Assembly (NCBI GenBank): GCA_037951105.1
Contig: JBAMJV010003250.1
Location: 199,001 to 263,000, forward strand
Source: Echinarachnius parma
Taxonomy: Eukaryota; Echinodermata; Echinoidea; Clypeasteroida; Echinarachniidae
DNA length: 64,000 bases
Direction of reading: 5' to 3'
In this document: positions 36,701-45,700 of the stretch, in pieces
Position numbering within the stretch: the first letter of the stretch is position 1
Layout: every line of letters begins with the position of its first letter
The notes under the pieces: generated by a model
Databases searched by the model: none
What the model saw: only the letters and a program-made list of their open reading frames with translations
Told to the model about the DNA's origin: nothing
Translations under genes and position numbers: made by a program

Positions 36701-38653
36701 TTGTAAATGAGTAAATTCAAAATATTGGGTAAAGCTTGGATACATAAGTGCCCTCATTGATGGGTAAACCCAAACTGGGCATTTCTATGCCCAACTGCAT
36801 AATACTTTGTCCAATTATTGTTCATTCTTACCCAATTACGGGTCATTTTGGGTAAGAACGAGCAATAATTGGACAAAATATTATACAGTTGGGCATAGAA
36901 ATGCCCAGTTTGGGTTTACCCATCAATGAGGGCACTTATGTATCCAAGCTTTACCCAATATTTCTAAGAGTACATGGGTACAGAATAGATATTCATTTTT
37001 GTTTGTGTCATATTGTGGAAATGAAGTGAATTTGAATGTTTAATTTAAAATTCATATACATGTATCACATTTTGTTTCATGTTAGGTATGACATAATGAG
37101 TGAGTGCTGGGAGAACGCTCCAACAAAACGAACGACTTTCAACCAGACACTTCGGAATCTTGAGCAGATGTTGGAACAAGCACAGGTAAACAACTTTTGT
37201 GTGCACGTTTGTTTGTAGTTTCGTTGTATAACACAGAATTGAAACAATGTGTAAGGTAGAAGCAAAAATGCAAGGTTCTATCTGCTAGGTTTAATCAATT
37301 TCAAACATTTCAATCTTGTATTATCGAAAGAGAAATTCGGGAATCCCAAACCTGTTTTATGCTTATATTGATAATATGAATAAAATAAGGTGTATGAAAA
37401 CCGCTAGAATTCTTAGAAAGTCGATTTAGATGGATCTTACTAGATGCCTTTGAAACTCTTTATTCGAAGTCGAGATGTAATGGCCATGGTTTATACAGTG
37501 CAATTTCCCAACCTTTAAGATGATACTAATATCAATGGCCCGAATTATCATCAGTGACTCAACTTGAGCCTGGCCTAACAAGACAAGACTACTGGTAACA
37601 CTTTGCACCAGTAGACCAATTGTCTCGTTACTATATGTGACCTCGCACCACAAAACGACCAATAAGTTGGGACAAATGATTGTGCTAATGTTTACATGAT
37701 AGTAAAGTAGAAGTCAATACCTTTAAAATTTGTCATATTTGGACTAAGCGAACCCTCTCAAAATGAACAGCCAAAATTTGGAACATGGCTGAATCAGTTT
37801 TGAAGTTAGGGAGAAAAGGGCCAGTTTCAAAGATCGGCGTCCATTCAACATGTTCAAGCACTGTAATCTGATAATATTTATTTGATTAAACATGATTTCT
37901 GACGCTCAAAATTTCACAAAAGATATATTATAATACCCTCATTCGGGAAATACCAAAATCTTGAATTTCATATTTTAAACAAAATTTGGCTATATCAGCT
38001 CATAACAGACAAACTACCACAGCGACATAACGGTCGTTTTATGGTGTAAGGTCACATATGGTCCCCGGAAATGTTATAATGGTATCCTTTCATTATCAAG
38101 TCAATCACTTGAGAGCTGCTTATACGCATCAGGACAATGGGCCCTTTGAAATTCAGTCATATTATAACAGGTCACCAGCAGTTCAATGTCCAGGATGATC
38201 CAGGACGCAATTTGAATGATGACAGAATATGTCTAAATTTCAAAGGGCCCATTGTCTTGATGCTTATAAGCAGCTCTCAAGGGATTGACTTGATAATGAA
38301 AGGAAACCATTATAATATCTCCGGGGACCATAGTAACGAGACAACAGGTATATTGGTGCAAAATGGGTTAACTGGTTACCGGTAGTCTTTGTTATTTTTA
38401 GGCCGGGCGCATGTTGAGCCACTGATGAGAATTCGGGCCAATGTGTATATTTATCGATTCATAAAGTCCGGTTTCCCTTTGTTTTACTCATACTGTGTAC
38501 TATGCACTATGTTATGTTCTATTGCAAACAATGTTATGATACAATTATGAAAACCACACGTTCGTTATTGTATTTTTTTTTCTTGTACAGGACTACATAT
38601 CCATGGATGAACTTGACGCAGAATTGTACCAGGAATATGAAGACACCGTGTAA
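17208..38653 (+). CDS. PSI-domain receptor with tyrosine pseudokinase domain (5' incomplete)
   Basis: Exons read from splice signals: 17208-17323, 17817-17958, 18724-18839, 19332-19473, 20167-20269, 26946-27056, optional 28070-28081, 28421-28466, 28940-29010, 29258-29443, 32301-32405, 33293-33474, 33880-33984, 34657-34762, 35585-35681, 37086-37185, 38591-38653. All phases join and the sum is 1803 nt (600 residues plus stop). Order: two eight-cysteine PSI domains resembling those of plexins, a stalk of about 35 residues, one transmembrane helix with a basic stop-transfer, a juxtamembrane region and a full receptor-tyrosine-kinase fold. The glycine loop (GSGEFG) and DxG (DYG) remain, but the beta3 lysine is Gln and HRD is HGS, so catalysis is unlikely. 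The tail ends with DYISM. PSI next to a kinase recalls MET/RON, but no Sema or IPT exons were found. A start codon is missing, so the gene probably begins upstream of 17.2 kb. Exon joining is inference from phase; the domain calls are by eye. Confidence 0.8.
18724..19473 (+). CDS. PSI domain, copy 2 (exons 18724-18839 and 19332-19473)
   Basis: This is a near-identical copy of the preceding PSI exon pair, offset by about 1515 bp. The few differences include one coding change near the end of the second exon (ACT to CCT, Thr to Pro). The pair starts and ends in phase 0, so including it adds a second PSI domain without a frameshift. Splice sites are conserved in both copies. Whether both copies are used in one transcript, or one of them is skipped, cannot be told from DNA. 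Confidence 0.75.
20167..20269 (+). CDS. Receptor stalk exon after PSI
   Basis: The exon is bounded by an acceptor (ACGCAG) and a strong donor (GTGAGT), phase 0 in and phase 1 out, and encodes 34 residues starting ISTSQFPALNEGAS and ending PAIPCIPAGQ. The phase matches the end of either PSI copy. Its last base plus the next exon restores a Tyr codon directly before the transmembrane exon. It is rich in Pro and Ser, as expected of an extracellular stalk. More ectodomain exons could hide in the 6.7-kb intron that follows, but I see none. Confidence 0.65.
20704..21640. mobile_element. TTAA-type MITE interrupted by a mariner-type MITE
   Basis: The left end TAAAGGGATCTAGTTAATTT and a degenerate right end near 21630 belong to the 390-bp family seen at 23243, 26520 and 35072. 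The two halves are separated by the 20947-21499 insertion; joined, they match the intact copies. Confidence 0.75.
20947..21499. mobile_element. Mariner-type palindromic MITE
   Basis: It starts CAGGGTGGGCC and ends GGCCACCCTG, with an A-rich tract and CGGAAC next to the left end. Arms of about 200 bp pair. TA dinucleotides flank both sides (20945-20946 and 21500-21501), as expected for Tc1/mariner. Confidence 0.85.
22000..22595 (+). pseudogene. Degenerate non-LTR reverse transcriptase, left part
   Basis: With frameshifts and stops, the plus strand still reads DDTVKFV, KWNEHINQLCKRFDKYKF and NAACMPHF..GDVLWH, the order seen after the catalytic core of Jockey/CR1-type reverse transcriptases. 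The reading stops at the palindromic element at 22596 and resumes at 26039. Confidence 0.55.
22596..26038. mobile_element. 3.4-kb palindromic (foldback) element
   Basis: The left arm (22596 to about 24395) and right arm (about 24500-25935) are near-perfect reverse complements. A spacer of about 105 bp (24396-24499) carries the same unit as the extra block at the right end (about 25920-26038). The end is GCCCCTGTGACACTTC, present at both termini and in the spacer. Arms contain TTTCCGAC/CGGAAAC-type repeats, G/C homopolymers (21 Gs left, 28 Cs right) and a partial TTAA-type MITE. The left arm has one extra MITE (23243-23637). Flanking AT on both sides may be a 2-bp duplication. No transposase. 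Confidence 0.88.
23243..23637 (-). mobile_element. TTAA-flanked MITE in the left arm only
   Basis: TTAA at 23243-23246 and 23634-23637 flank AAGGGA...CTAGATCCCTT. The corresponding site in the right arm (near 25260) is empty, with one substitution. Target TTAA is typical of the piggyBac group. Confidence 0.85.
26039..26225 (+). pseudogene. Degenerate non-LTR reverse transcriptase, right part
   Basis: It reads LICPEPKTQNCIRTLFSF and ends in a Phe/Leu segment, the C-terminal pattern (P-x-x-T...R-T-x-F-S-F) of the same class, followed by an AATAAA (26211). It continues the relic at 22000-22595 across the 3.4-kb insertion. Confidence 0.6.
26520..26894 (+). mobile_element. TTAA-type MITE copy
   Basis: Bounded by TTAA, with ends AAAGGGATCTAGTAG and CTAAAGTCTCTTTAA. 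Internal match to 20704-21640 and 23243-23637. It ends just 50 bp before the transmembrane exon. Confidence 0.8.
26946..27056 (+). CDS. Transmembrane exon of the receptor
   Basis: The exon (phase 1 to 1) encodes GLNSEAKA and then a hydrophobic stretch of about 22 residues beginning GFAIISLLLATSLAAN, followed by RRKG as a cytoplasmic stop-transfer signal. The donor is GTAAGT. A single helix with basic residues on the C-terminal side fits a type I receptor. Confidence 0.8.
27612..28019. mobile_element. GAATTC-rich MITE
   Basis: Terminal inverted repeats TATAGGTTTTCCCGCTCAAT and its inverse. The 408 bp between carry at least six GAATTC sites, mostly within (C/A)GAATTCGAAT contexts facing both ways. 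Confidence 0.75.
28070..28081 (+). CDS. Possible 12-nt microexon, juxtamembrane
   Basis: A good acceptor (TCTTTTCAG) is followed after 12 bases by a good donor (GTATGT). The phase is 1 in and 1 out, so it can be included or skipped without breaking the frame and would add four residues (IQGS with the borrowed base). Support is only the splice signals and phase. Confidence 0.35.
28421..29010 (+). CDS. Juxtamembrane exons (28421-28466, 28940-29010)
   Basis: The first exon gives a short polar segment (KLKQTATETNDDRKS, phase 1 to 2). The second (phase 2 to 1), preceded by a long T tract and CAG, gives an acidic segment ending DDIQLYEMIAPG. The LYEMI tyrosine is a candidate phosphosite. Both join in frame with the transmembrane and kinase exons. 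Confidence 0.7.
29258..32405 (+). CDS. Pseudokinase N-lobe exons (29258-29443, 32301-32405)
   Basis: The first exon carries the glycine-rich loop GPIGSGEFGDVWKG, intact as G-x-G-x-F-G. The beta3 strand reads TAITIQQI where active kinases have a V-A-V-K pattern, so the ATP-anchoring lysine is Gln. The second exon gives helix C and beta4 (HHNVVACIGYC, matching the HPNIV..LG pattern). The position expected for the helix-C Glu appears to be Ala. Phases are 1-1 and 1-1. Confidence 0.8.
30650..30985. repeat. G/C-run repeat with (CA)n
   Basis: TGGCGTAGCGAGG then a G run, inverted later as a C run, and a CA microsatellite of about 24 units (30737-30784). A second C run is at about 30930. Confidence 0.7.
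30991..31513. mobile_element. TTAA-flanked MITE, second family
   Basis: Ends TTAAAGGGATAGTTGAGT and its inverse ACTCAACTATCCCTTTAA. A second full copy is at 45172-45692 and a split one at 38752-39495. Confidence 0.85.
32583..32908 (-). mobile_element. tRNA-derived SINE
   Basis: On the minus strand it begins with a tRNA-like head: TGGCAAGATCGGTGGAGC (A-box-like), a loop region, then GAGTTCAAACCC (B-box-like). The body contains TACCCAGGTGTATAAATGG and ends ATTTATAAATATTC. Similar SINEs are widespread in marine invertebrates. Confidence 0.7.
33084..33160 (+). pseudogene. Partial duplicate of the hinge exon, decayed or alternative
   Basis: About 77 bp downstream of a CAG at 33081-33083 resemble the start of the 33293 exon: CATCTTGTACGA versus TATCTTGTACGA, and TCCAATGGCGCCTACGGCC versus ACAAATGGCGCCCACGGCC. 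In frame it reads ILYELVG and GAYGQST, then runs to a stop. It lacks the second half of the exon and has no clear donor, so it is most likely a relic of an exon duplication. Confidence 0.6.
33293..33984 (+). CDS. Pseudokinase hinge, helix E and catalytic-loop exons (33293-33474, 33880-33984)
   Basis: The first exon encodes the hinge (SILYEFVSEQSLLTHL), a Gly/Ser-rich kinase insert and helix E (FACQVANGMDFLSS), phase 1 to 0. The second encodes HGSLCAHN in place of HRDLAARN, so the catalytic Asp is Ser, followed by KISDYGLV, where the metal-binding Asp is kept. HG(S/N)xCA(H/K)N also occurs in the JAK JH2 pseudokinase domains, which I take as convergence. The activation segment is short and has no tyrosine. 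Confidence 0.8.
34657..35681 (+). CDS. Pseudokinase C-lobe exons (34657-34762, 35585-35681)
   Basis: They encode the P+1 and APE region as TRWSSPE, then SDVWSFGIVLWEIVTLG, a textbook tyrosine-kinase helix F, and AKPYPGMN with YGYKMPRP, the helix-G segment typical of receptor tyrosine kinases. Phases are 0-1 and 1-2. The preserved SPE and DVWSFG show that the fold is under constraint even though catalytic residues are lost. Confidence 0.82.
35072..35380 (+). mobile_element. TTAA-type MITE copy, diverged
   Basis: It shares AGTAACTTTGTTGGCATG at the left and TACTAGATCCCTTTAA at the right with the family, with an internal deletion. It lies in a kinase-domain intron. Confidence 0.7.
36720..36963. 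mobile_element. Hairpin MITE
   Basis: 244 bp with arms of about 110 bp: AAATATTGGGTAAAGCTTGG pairs with its inverse at the right end. The centre holds TACCCAATTACGGGTCATTT. In a kinase-gene intron. Confidence 0.9.
37086..38653 (+). CDS. Pseudokinase helix H/I exon and C-terminal tail exon (37086-37185, 38591-38653)
   Basis: The first exon encodes YDIMSECWENAPTKRTTF, the conserved M..CW....R.TF kinase end, then a Gln/Glu-rich helix. The last exon encodes DYISMDELDAELYQEYEDTV and a TAA stop. YISM fits the YxxM consensus bound by PI3-kinase p85 SH2 domains, and two further tyrosines sit in acidic context. The tail is only about 20 residues long. A possible AATAAA lies at about 38824. Confidence 0.8.
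37262..37452 (+). mobile_element. TTAA-type MITE fragment
   Basis: Right half of the same family (CCCAAACCTGTTTTATGC ... CTTACTAGATGCCTTTG), diverged and lacking its left end. Confidence 0.5.
37536..38440. mobile_element. Palindromic element with nested insertion
   Basis: The arms pair from GGCCCGAATTATCATCAG on the left to CTGATGAGAATTCGGGCC on the right. A 423-bp element with ATGTGACCT ends sits in the left arm at 37635-38057 and is absent from the right arm. Confidence 0.8.
37635..38057. mobile_element. Nested 423-bp element
   Basis: Ends ATGTGACC and GGTCACAT, with CACCA(C/T)AAAACGACC inside each. AT lies on both sides; the empty right-arm site keeps one AT. Confidence 0.8.
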
Positions 38654-38751
38654 TTATTTCCATGATGTACGGTCACCGGCCGTGGGCAGACATGGAAAAC
38701 ATGTTTGACCCCGGTAATTTAAAGGGATCTAGTATGAGTGGGGATGAGTGA

Positions 38752-39495
38752 TTAAAGGGGTACTTCAGTTTTGGTATAGAGGGCGCTGCACGAAAAAAAA
38801 AATTGTGAGATAATGAAAAAAAGAAATAAATGTATAGAATTCAATTTCGTTTATTAAACCATAAAATTAATTTACATGTACATAAAAATGAGCATACATC
38901 ATAATTACCATAATATAGTAAGGTCACCCTTATAAGCAGAATGCTTGTGTTGGGGCCTTAAAAGGAAAATAAACTACACATAATTGATACAATTTAAATG
39001 CTTTCAAATGATGCACATACACACAGAAATTCAAAATATCCTCCTCTGCTCAAACATTTTTACATAAATCATTTAATAATAAGTGTGTACATCGTACTTT
39101 AAATCGGGATAGAGTTGAACTTTCCTTAATGTCATTACTCAAATTCTTCCATTCAATAATGCCATTTACATTGAAATAATTTTGAGCATTTGTCCTGCGA
39201 ACTTTAAATAAATGTACATTATTTTTCTGACGAGTAGAATACGAATGAATATTATTATAATTAACAAAGTTTAAATTATTTACGCCTAAAAAAGGCGATT
39301 TTGATACTTAAACATGAATATGCCAGTATTAAATTGATTCAATTCATAAATTGGGAGTATGTTTGAAAGTGAATAAATTTGAAAGAGCATACAATTTGTA
39401 TGACGGATAAACTTCATTTGATGATAATCGGTTCAGAAACGGCTGAAATATCAATAAAAATATCCGATCGGAATAAATCTGGGCCCCAGATTTAT
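38752..39495 (-). mobile_element. Second-family MITE split by a LINE fragment
   Basis: 38752-38825 matches the inverted end of the family and about 39370-39495 its middle (CGGTTCAGAAACGGCTGAAA). The part between is the retrotransposon fragment listed separately. Confidence 0.65.
38826..39370 (-). mobile_element. 5'-truncated LINE, reverse transcriptase C-terminus
   Basis: The minus strand reads HSYSTRQKNNVHLFKVRRTN, then an EWKNLS segment and LSRFKVRCTHLLLNDLC before a stop. This is the C-terminal pattern of Jockey/CR1-type ORF2. A short 3' UTR with AATAAA follows, then an A/T-rich end in the MITE. It lies just after the stop of the receptor gene. Confidence 0.65.
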
Positions 39496-39532
39496 TCGAT
39501 ATTTTTTTTTTTAATTACAAATACAACACGAT

Positions 39533-39741
39533 AATAGATCAATCAGAATGATATTTCAGGGTAGGAAACGCGTCATAACACATTGTGTTCACGCGTTATG
39601 AACGAAAATGGACACATGACATGATTGACAAAAGATCCTCATTGTCCATGATCACTGAAGCAAATCGAATAGGGTTTTCTGCAAGATGTAGGTAATAAGT
39701 TATAGTTTTATACCCTGAAATATCATTCTGATTGATCTACT
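39533..39741. mobile_element. Short MITE
   Basis: TAGATCAATCAGAATGATAT and further bases to GGGTA are inverted near 39711-39739. About 205 bp in all. Confidence 0.7.
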
Positions 39742-42117
39742 ATTTTAAAGTTATCGTTGCAGAAAGTCCCGTTGTAATTTATTCTGGACATGTTGTATGA
39801 TTACACTTTTTCAAAAATGTCAAAGGAGGTTTGTAAATAGTTTTATCCTGATGTTTGCTCATGTGCAGGATTGGGGCATGATTGAGAAAAAATGAGATAA
39901 GAATAATATTAATTTCGGAGCCCCTTTTTGTGGGTTAAAGGTCCATTTACAAACAAAACAATTATGAGGGAGTTAAAATAAATAACCGGCACATTTCTTT
40001 ACTAGGATGTTGGATGCAAACTACTATGTGTTACGTTGCCTCGGTGATCTACGAAGTCCTTATTTCATTCGTCGATCACCTCGGCACGTACACATACCAT
40101 CACCCTCCCAGCCATCCCAGCTATCCACTGTCCATACAAATTGAGTTAATGAATGATATATCTACATGTATAATCTACGTAGCTATCTACGAATCCACAT
40201 TTTACGACAAATAACTCACTCAAAATCAAAATATAGAAAGTTAAATTGTCATATTCCCATAGGCACGTGTAAAAAGTGGGACAAAGAAACCTGTTTTCCT
40301 CGGAAGTTGAAAAAGTAGATTTAGCGCCTTTTGGTTGAAAGCTCTTCATATGGACTATGGTACTAAAATGTTAACTTGTGTTGTGTTAAAGAAAACATGA
40401 CAGTGATCACTATTAAAATTTGATATGCATTTATGTGTATTATGTATTAAATATATACTTGTAATATTTACCATGTTTACTATGTTATCTATGTACGAAA
40501 ACGTTACTTTGTTGTTTTGAAGAAAACATGAAAGTGATCAAAATAACCCTTCAACTTATGATTAGAAATGTATATGCATATGTGTATTATCCATTAAATA
40601 TGTATTTATAATATTTACCATGACATAAATAATGGCATTATTTCACAATTATTATGATTTTGAAGTGAAACATGACATAACATTGACATTTGTATAGTGG
40701 ATTTCAATAGTTACTTCAAATAAATGTATTTTCTCACAATCAACTTACTTGTTTTAGCTTGACGTTTCGAACATCTTCGTTGTTCTTCAGAAGGATTGTT
40801 GTTCTTCATCTTATCAAGGATTTAAATAGTGTTACAAAGCGCACCACATGAAACTGAATGCATTTCAATTACAGATAATGCAATGCAAAACTAAAAAAAA
40901 AAAATATAATTATATAGGCTATATTGTATAATTAGAATCCAAATAGCAGAACAAGAACCAAAACCTGACATCACATACACAGACACACAGTAGTACACGT
41001 CATTCAAGCTGCATAACAAATACTATGTAATTACATCTTGTATACAAACGTGACTTAGGCATCTAATTTAATAAAGACAGAGGAAGATATTGCTTCAAAA
41101 TATGTAACTATGTATAAGAAAGTGTAACTGTATTTAGATGGATGTAATGATAATAACTATGAGCATGTAATTCAACAAAATATACAGAGGAATATATTGC
41201 TTCAAAATATTATGTAAATATGTATAAGAAATATAACTGCAATTAAAAGGATATCATATATAATGATAATGACCATGTACTAATTTAAAACATGCATAGG
41301 CGTACGAGACAGCGTGGGGTGATATAAAGGGTAAGAGCCTTATCCTACCTCTCCCCCCCCCCCCCCCCCCCCCCCCGGGGGTCAAAACCAGCTCACTTTC
41401 TGACAGAACCACCTCATATTCGGACATTCCCGTACAGATTGAAATAATTACATGGATCCAACGTTTTGTACTATATAACATAGTCACAATTATAGTTTCA
41501 TTATGTTGTTCTTTAACTTATATACAGTATCTATCTTTTCTATTGACGCAGTATCGTATTTTTGTAAAATTGTTATATTGTACATTATTATTTGTCTTTG
41601 TGATAGTAGCTATCAGATAAAGTTCATGTATTTAACATATATATATTTAATACATTTAACATAGTGTTCAATATTGATAATGCTGGTAATCTTCTCAAAA
41701 CATAATTTAAATTGAATGCATGAGAAAGTAATTTTTGCTTATAATCATGGAAGCATGGAGCAAACATAATATGATTCAATCATCTTATCTATAATGGGTT
41801 CATACATTGTTTGTTCTTCCATTCATCATGTTCAATGTTTAATGTCTTTTCAAACTTCCGTATTACTATTAGTTTCATATGTAGTTTTAAAATCATTGTT
41901 ACATTATGTTTTCAGCATGAAATGATTATGTGGTAATAATATAATTGTATAATTGACTTTGTTATGTTTGGGTCGATAACTAGAATAATGTTAACTGCAT
42001 CTTCTACTGTTAAATGTATTGTAAGTCGTAGTTTAAAGTTTTTGTATGCAAATAAATTCTATATCATGTAACAGATATACAGTATAACCTAAACTATGTT
42101 TTTTTTGTTTTACTTTA
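39742..42117. other. Intergenic spacer
   Basis: AT-rich. A fragment GCTTGACGTTTCGAACATC with TTCTTCAGAAGGA (40757-40800) resembles parts of Penelope-type elements, weakly. A 24-C run is at 41353. No exon found. Confidence 0.5.
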
Positions 42118-42295
42118 TACACTCTAAAAACACCCGGGTCAGACTGACCCGGAAAAAGAGTCCGTTTGGGCCACACTCCATTCCGGGTCAAAAAACTTAC
42201 TCGGAATAGGGTCACGAAGACCCGGAATGGGGTCACATCTGACCCCATTCCGAGTCATTTTTGAACCGGAATGGAGTGTTGATATATCAACTTGA
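42118..42295. repeat. Repeat of GGGTCA/TGACCC units
   Basis: Begins ACACTCTAAAAACACCCGGG and contains palindromes such as GGGTCAGACTGACCC and several CCGGAATGG units. Ends near GAATGGAGTGT. Probably a short MITE. Confidence 0.5.
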
Positions 42296-42479
42296 TATAT
42301 CAAGTTGTGTTTTATGTAATTGTTTTATTTTTATTTAGTGAATAAACCATTTTGATTAGATTGAACACGTGTAAACTGCATCACTTTCCTTTATATTGTT
42401 TTGAAAGGGGGGGGGGGTAGGGAAGTTCAATGTTCAATGTTCAATGTTCAAAGTAGTATGAGCGCGCATTTCTTTTTGT

Positions 42480-42742
42480 CAGATGCGCATCCAATAAGCG
42501 CGTCCCCCCTATTATAATTATTGTTTTACATGGCGCGTTTCATACTATGACGTCACTCACTAGTTGTTGGATACACAATCCACGTGTTAAAATTCACAGA
42601 GACAAACAAAATACAAGGGAATAACAATAACATGGAACAAGCTGTCCAAATCACGGAGGGGAGTAGATCTTGAACTTGTTATGGGACGACCGCCATCTTT
42701 GCAGTGAAGATTTCATCTTGATTTCTTTGCCGTTCGGAGATT
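42480..42742 (+). promoter_or_regulatory. Putative promoter and 5' UTR with CRE and uORF
   Basis: A perfect cAMP-response element TGACGTCA lies at 42548-42555, about 190 bp before the predicted start codon. A short upstream ORF of eight codons (42681-42707, starting MGRPP) precedes the main ATG and ends 35 bp before it. The transcription start is not known. Confidence 0.4.
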
Positions 42743-45700
42743 ATGGGATGCTGTCCTAATAAACACAAACATGTGAAAGGTGAGTGCAAGTATGAATTTA
42801 TAATGGATATTTGAAATTGGCCTGCACGTTAATAGCCACCATTTGGTGATTTGTGCGGTATTGACAAGACAAGACAAAACAAGACAATACATTTTATATT
42901 TGATTTTGTTTTGCTATCAGACGATTGCTAGACACAGACACCATGTAAACAAGCACACTCATCATACATTTGTCACGTTTCTCTCAGTAGAAAGGACCGG
43001 AGGCCTCGCACCCGCCAACACCTCACTGATACTATATCCAAAGTAACACGATTTGCAACTGCTTTTCTTTGCATGCCCCCGGACAATTCCATTTGCGAAT
43101 TCACCGCCAGCCAACAAAATAATAAAACGCGCCTGAAAAAGGAGAAATATAATGCTTAGCCTGGCTTGATTTCGCGCAGGCCTGCACGTATATAGTCACA
43201 ATATGGAGGCGATATATTATGTAGTATTGACGAGGCAAGACAAGACAAGACGAAGGGAAAGGGAATTTTCAGTGGCGCCAGAACTATACTCACTTGCCTA
43301 ACCTAACCAGATACACGCCAACAACGTCATTTTATTTCATCAGAGTAATCAAAAACACCCTTTGGTACAATCCTTTGTTATTTCCATTCTCTGTATAATT
43401 ATGTACAAGTAAACTGTATTAAAACCACTTTCATGTTTTCATCGAAACATCATTGAAAGCTTGAAATTAACTTGAACATTCATGGCTGTTATAATAACAG
43501 GAGTATTTCAAATTCAAGGATGTATTTGTCTTATTTGTCCAGTTGCGCCATTACCAGCATACCATCAAAAGACAGTTGGCGGAAAAGATGTGGTGGACAG
43601 ATCGACGCTTGTAAGTTGAATATCTTTTTCTTCTAATTTGTTTTGGTTATAATATAGTCTGCCTCCTTCGAACTTGAAGATTCTTGCAAACCGTAGGGGG
43701 TGGCAACTGCATGGAGATAAGCAGTGAGCAGTGATGTTAGGCACAGTTTTCAGACCTTAGTGAAAACTGTGCATGATACATTTACTAAATAAACCGCTAC
43801 TCAACACTTATTATGGCAAAAGAAAAGAAGAACAGAGGATTCGAACCCATGTTATCAAGAAAGTGTTGAAGTCTCTGTGTTGAAAAACTCTGTGGACCCC
43901 TTTGAAAATCAGCTGTGCTGAAAGGGCCATCCACCCTATGAGAGTAAATTAATAGATAAATAAATAAGTCCACAGCATGACCATTAGGCCACGTAAATTG
44001 CTGATGGTCAGAACGGTCTCATTGTGATTATAATCCTCAAAATCACCCAACCCCTAATCTAAGTTATGAATATTCATGAGTAGCCCTTGACCTACATAGC
44101 TGCTTATGAATAATTCATCAATCTCCAGTTGCCATCATACGGTTTAAAAATTCGCGGGGGGGGGGGGGGGGGACATTTGACAAAACTATAGAAAACATAT
44201 TTATAAGGGGAAATCTGTGCAAAATTAGGAAATAATACATAAGGTGTGCCCCCAGTCAGTCCGACCACGCTACGCCACTCAGTATATAATGAAATAAAGG
44301 AAGGAGTCTCATAGTCAAAACAACATGTTAGCATGTGCATTGGTCGATCTGTATGAACTATGTTATTATCATGATGTTGATGTCCGAATGAATCAAAGAT
44401 ATATTACAAAATAATTAAGTTTGTTATTATTGTGTTAATTGATAGGGCTAATTGGACGTATTCCCTGCACTATATCCCGCACATTCCTCGTTCATGTCGT
44501 CCGTTATATTTTGTTTTCTTAATATTCCTTGCTTATTGTTCTCATATTTCGAATGTCTCCATTTATTAATAGACGCACTAAAATACTAAATACTGTATAA
44601 ATAGTCAACGCTACTATGTAAATAGGTCAATTATCGTAGACTAACGATTTTATTGGCCAATCTCTGAAGGGTTTTATTGATAAAAAGTAATGCATGTTCA
44701 GATAATGTCGATGTTTAATGACTTGGCACACAGTATTATAAGCGGTACTATTTCACAAATTATCAAGAATTCCGTAATGAAATCAAGAAGGATAATACAT
44801 CTAAGAAAATATCTACAATGTAGTATATACAAATTTCCTTTCAGGCATTTCTTTTCTCTTATTTAATTCCCTTTTCTGTAGACGTCATCATCGGAGCATA
44901 AACAAACAGGTGAGTCAGTAAACTCAAATTTATTTTGTTTTATTGTCCAGTTTTTTGTTTTTATATGTGTGCACGATTGCCTTGATACCCCTCGGAATAT
45001 TTGTTTGAACATGTGTTCTCGTAATTGGTTTAAAAGACATGCCTAGCATTATCATGACCAAGTGGCTTGCTAATTTAATCGATCAATATAAATCCCATAG
45101 TTTTATTTGATTATGATTAAGGACTGACTTATATAGGTAACTATATGAAAAGTGTAGTTTGAATGATTGCCTTAAAGGGGTAGTTTAGTTTTGGTAAGGC
45201 TGAACTTTAATAACCAAACCTGGACAGTAACCTTATAAACTAATAGTAATAACTCCACCATGCTCAAAAGTAATACAAAATTACAAACGACTAAGTAAAA
45301 AGCACGTTATCATTCAAAAAGAGCCATTTAAACACAAGAGGTTTCAACCATTTTCCATACAAAATTATGCATGTGCTGTTTGATTGAAATAATGATTAAA
45401 TAGAGAAATCATCAACAAATAATTAAAAAACGATTTTGAAAATGTTTGTAAAAGTGCTAGCATTTTTAATTTTTTTTGAAAAAAACGTCTAATTATTTGG
45501 GCCCCAAATAATTATAAGATCAGATAGATTTATTGATATTTCAGCCGTTTCTGGGTCGATTTTGACCAAATAAAGTTTATTCTGCCATTAAAATTGCATG
45601 TTCTCTCAAATTCGACACTCAGTTTTTCATTACCTCACAAAAAAATTGTGATGTGCAGCGCCCTCTCTACCAAAACTAAACTACCCCTTTAAATTGAAAA

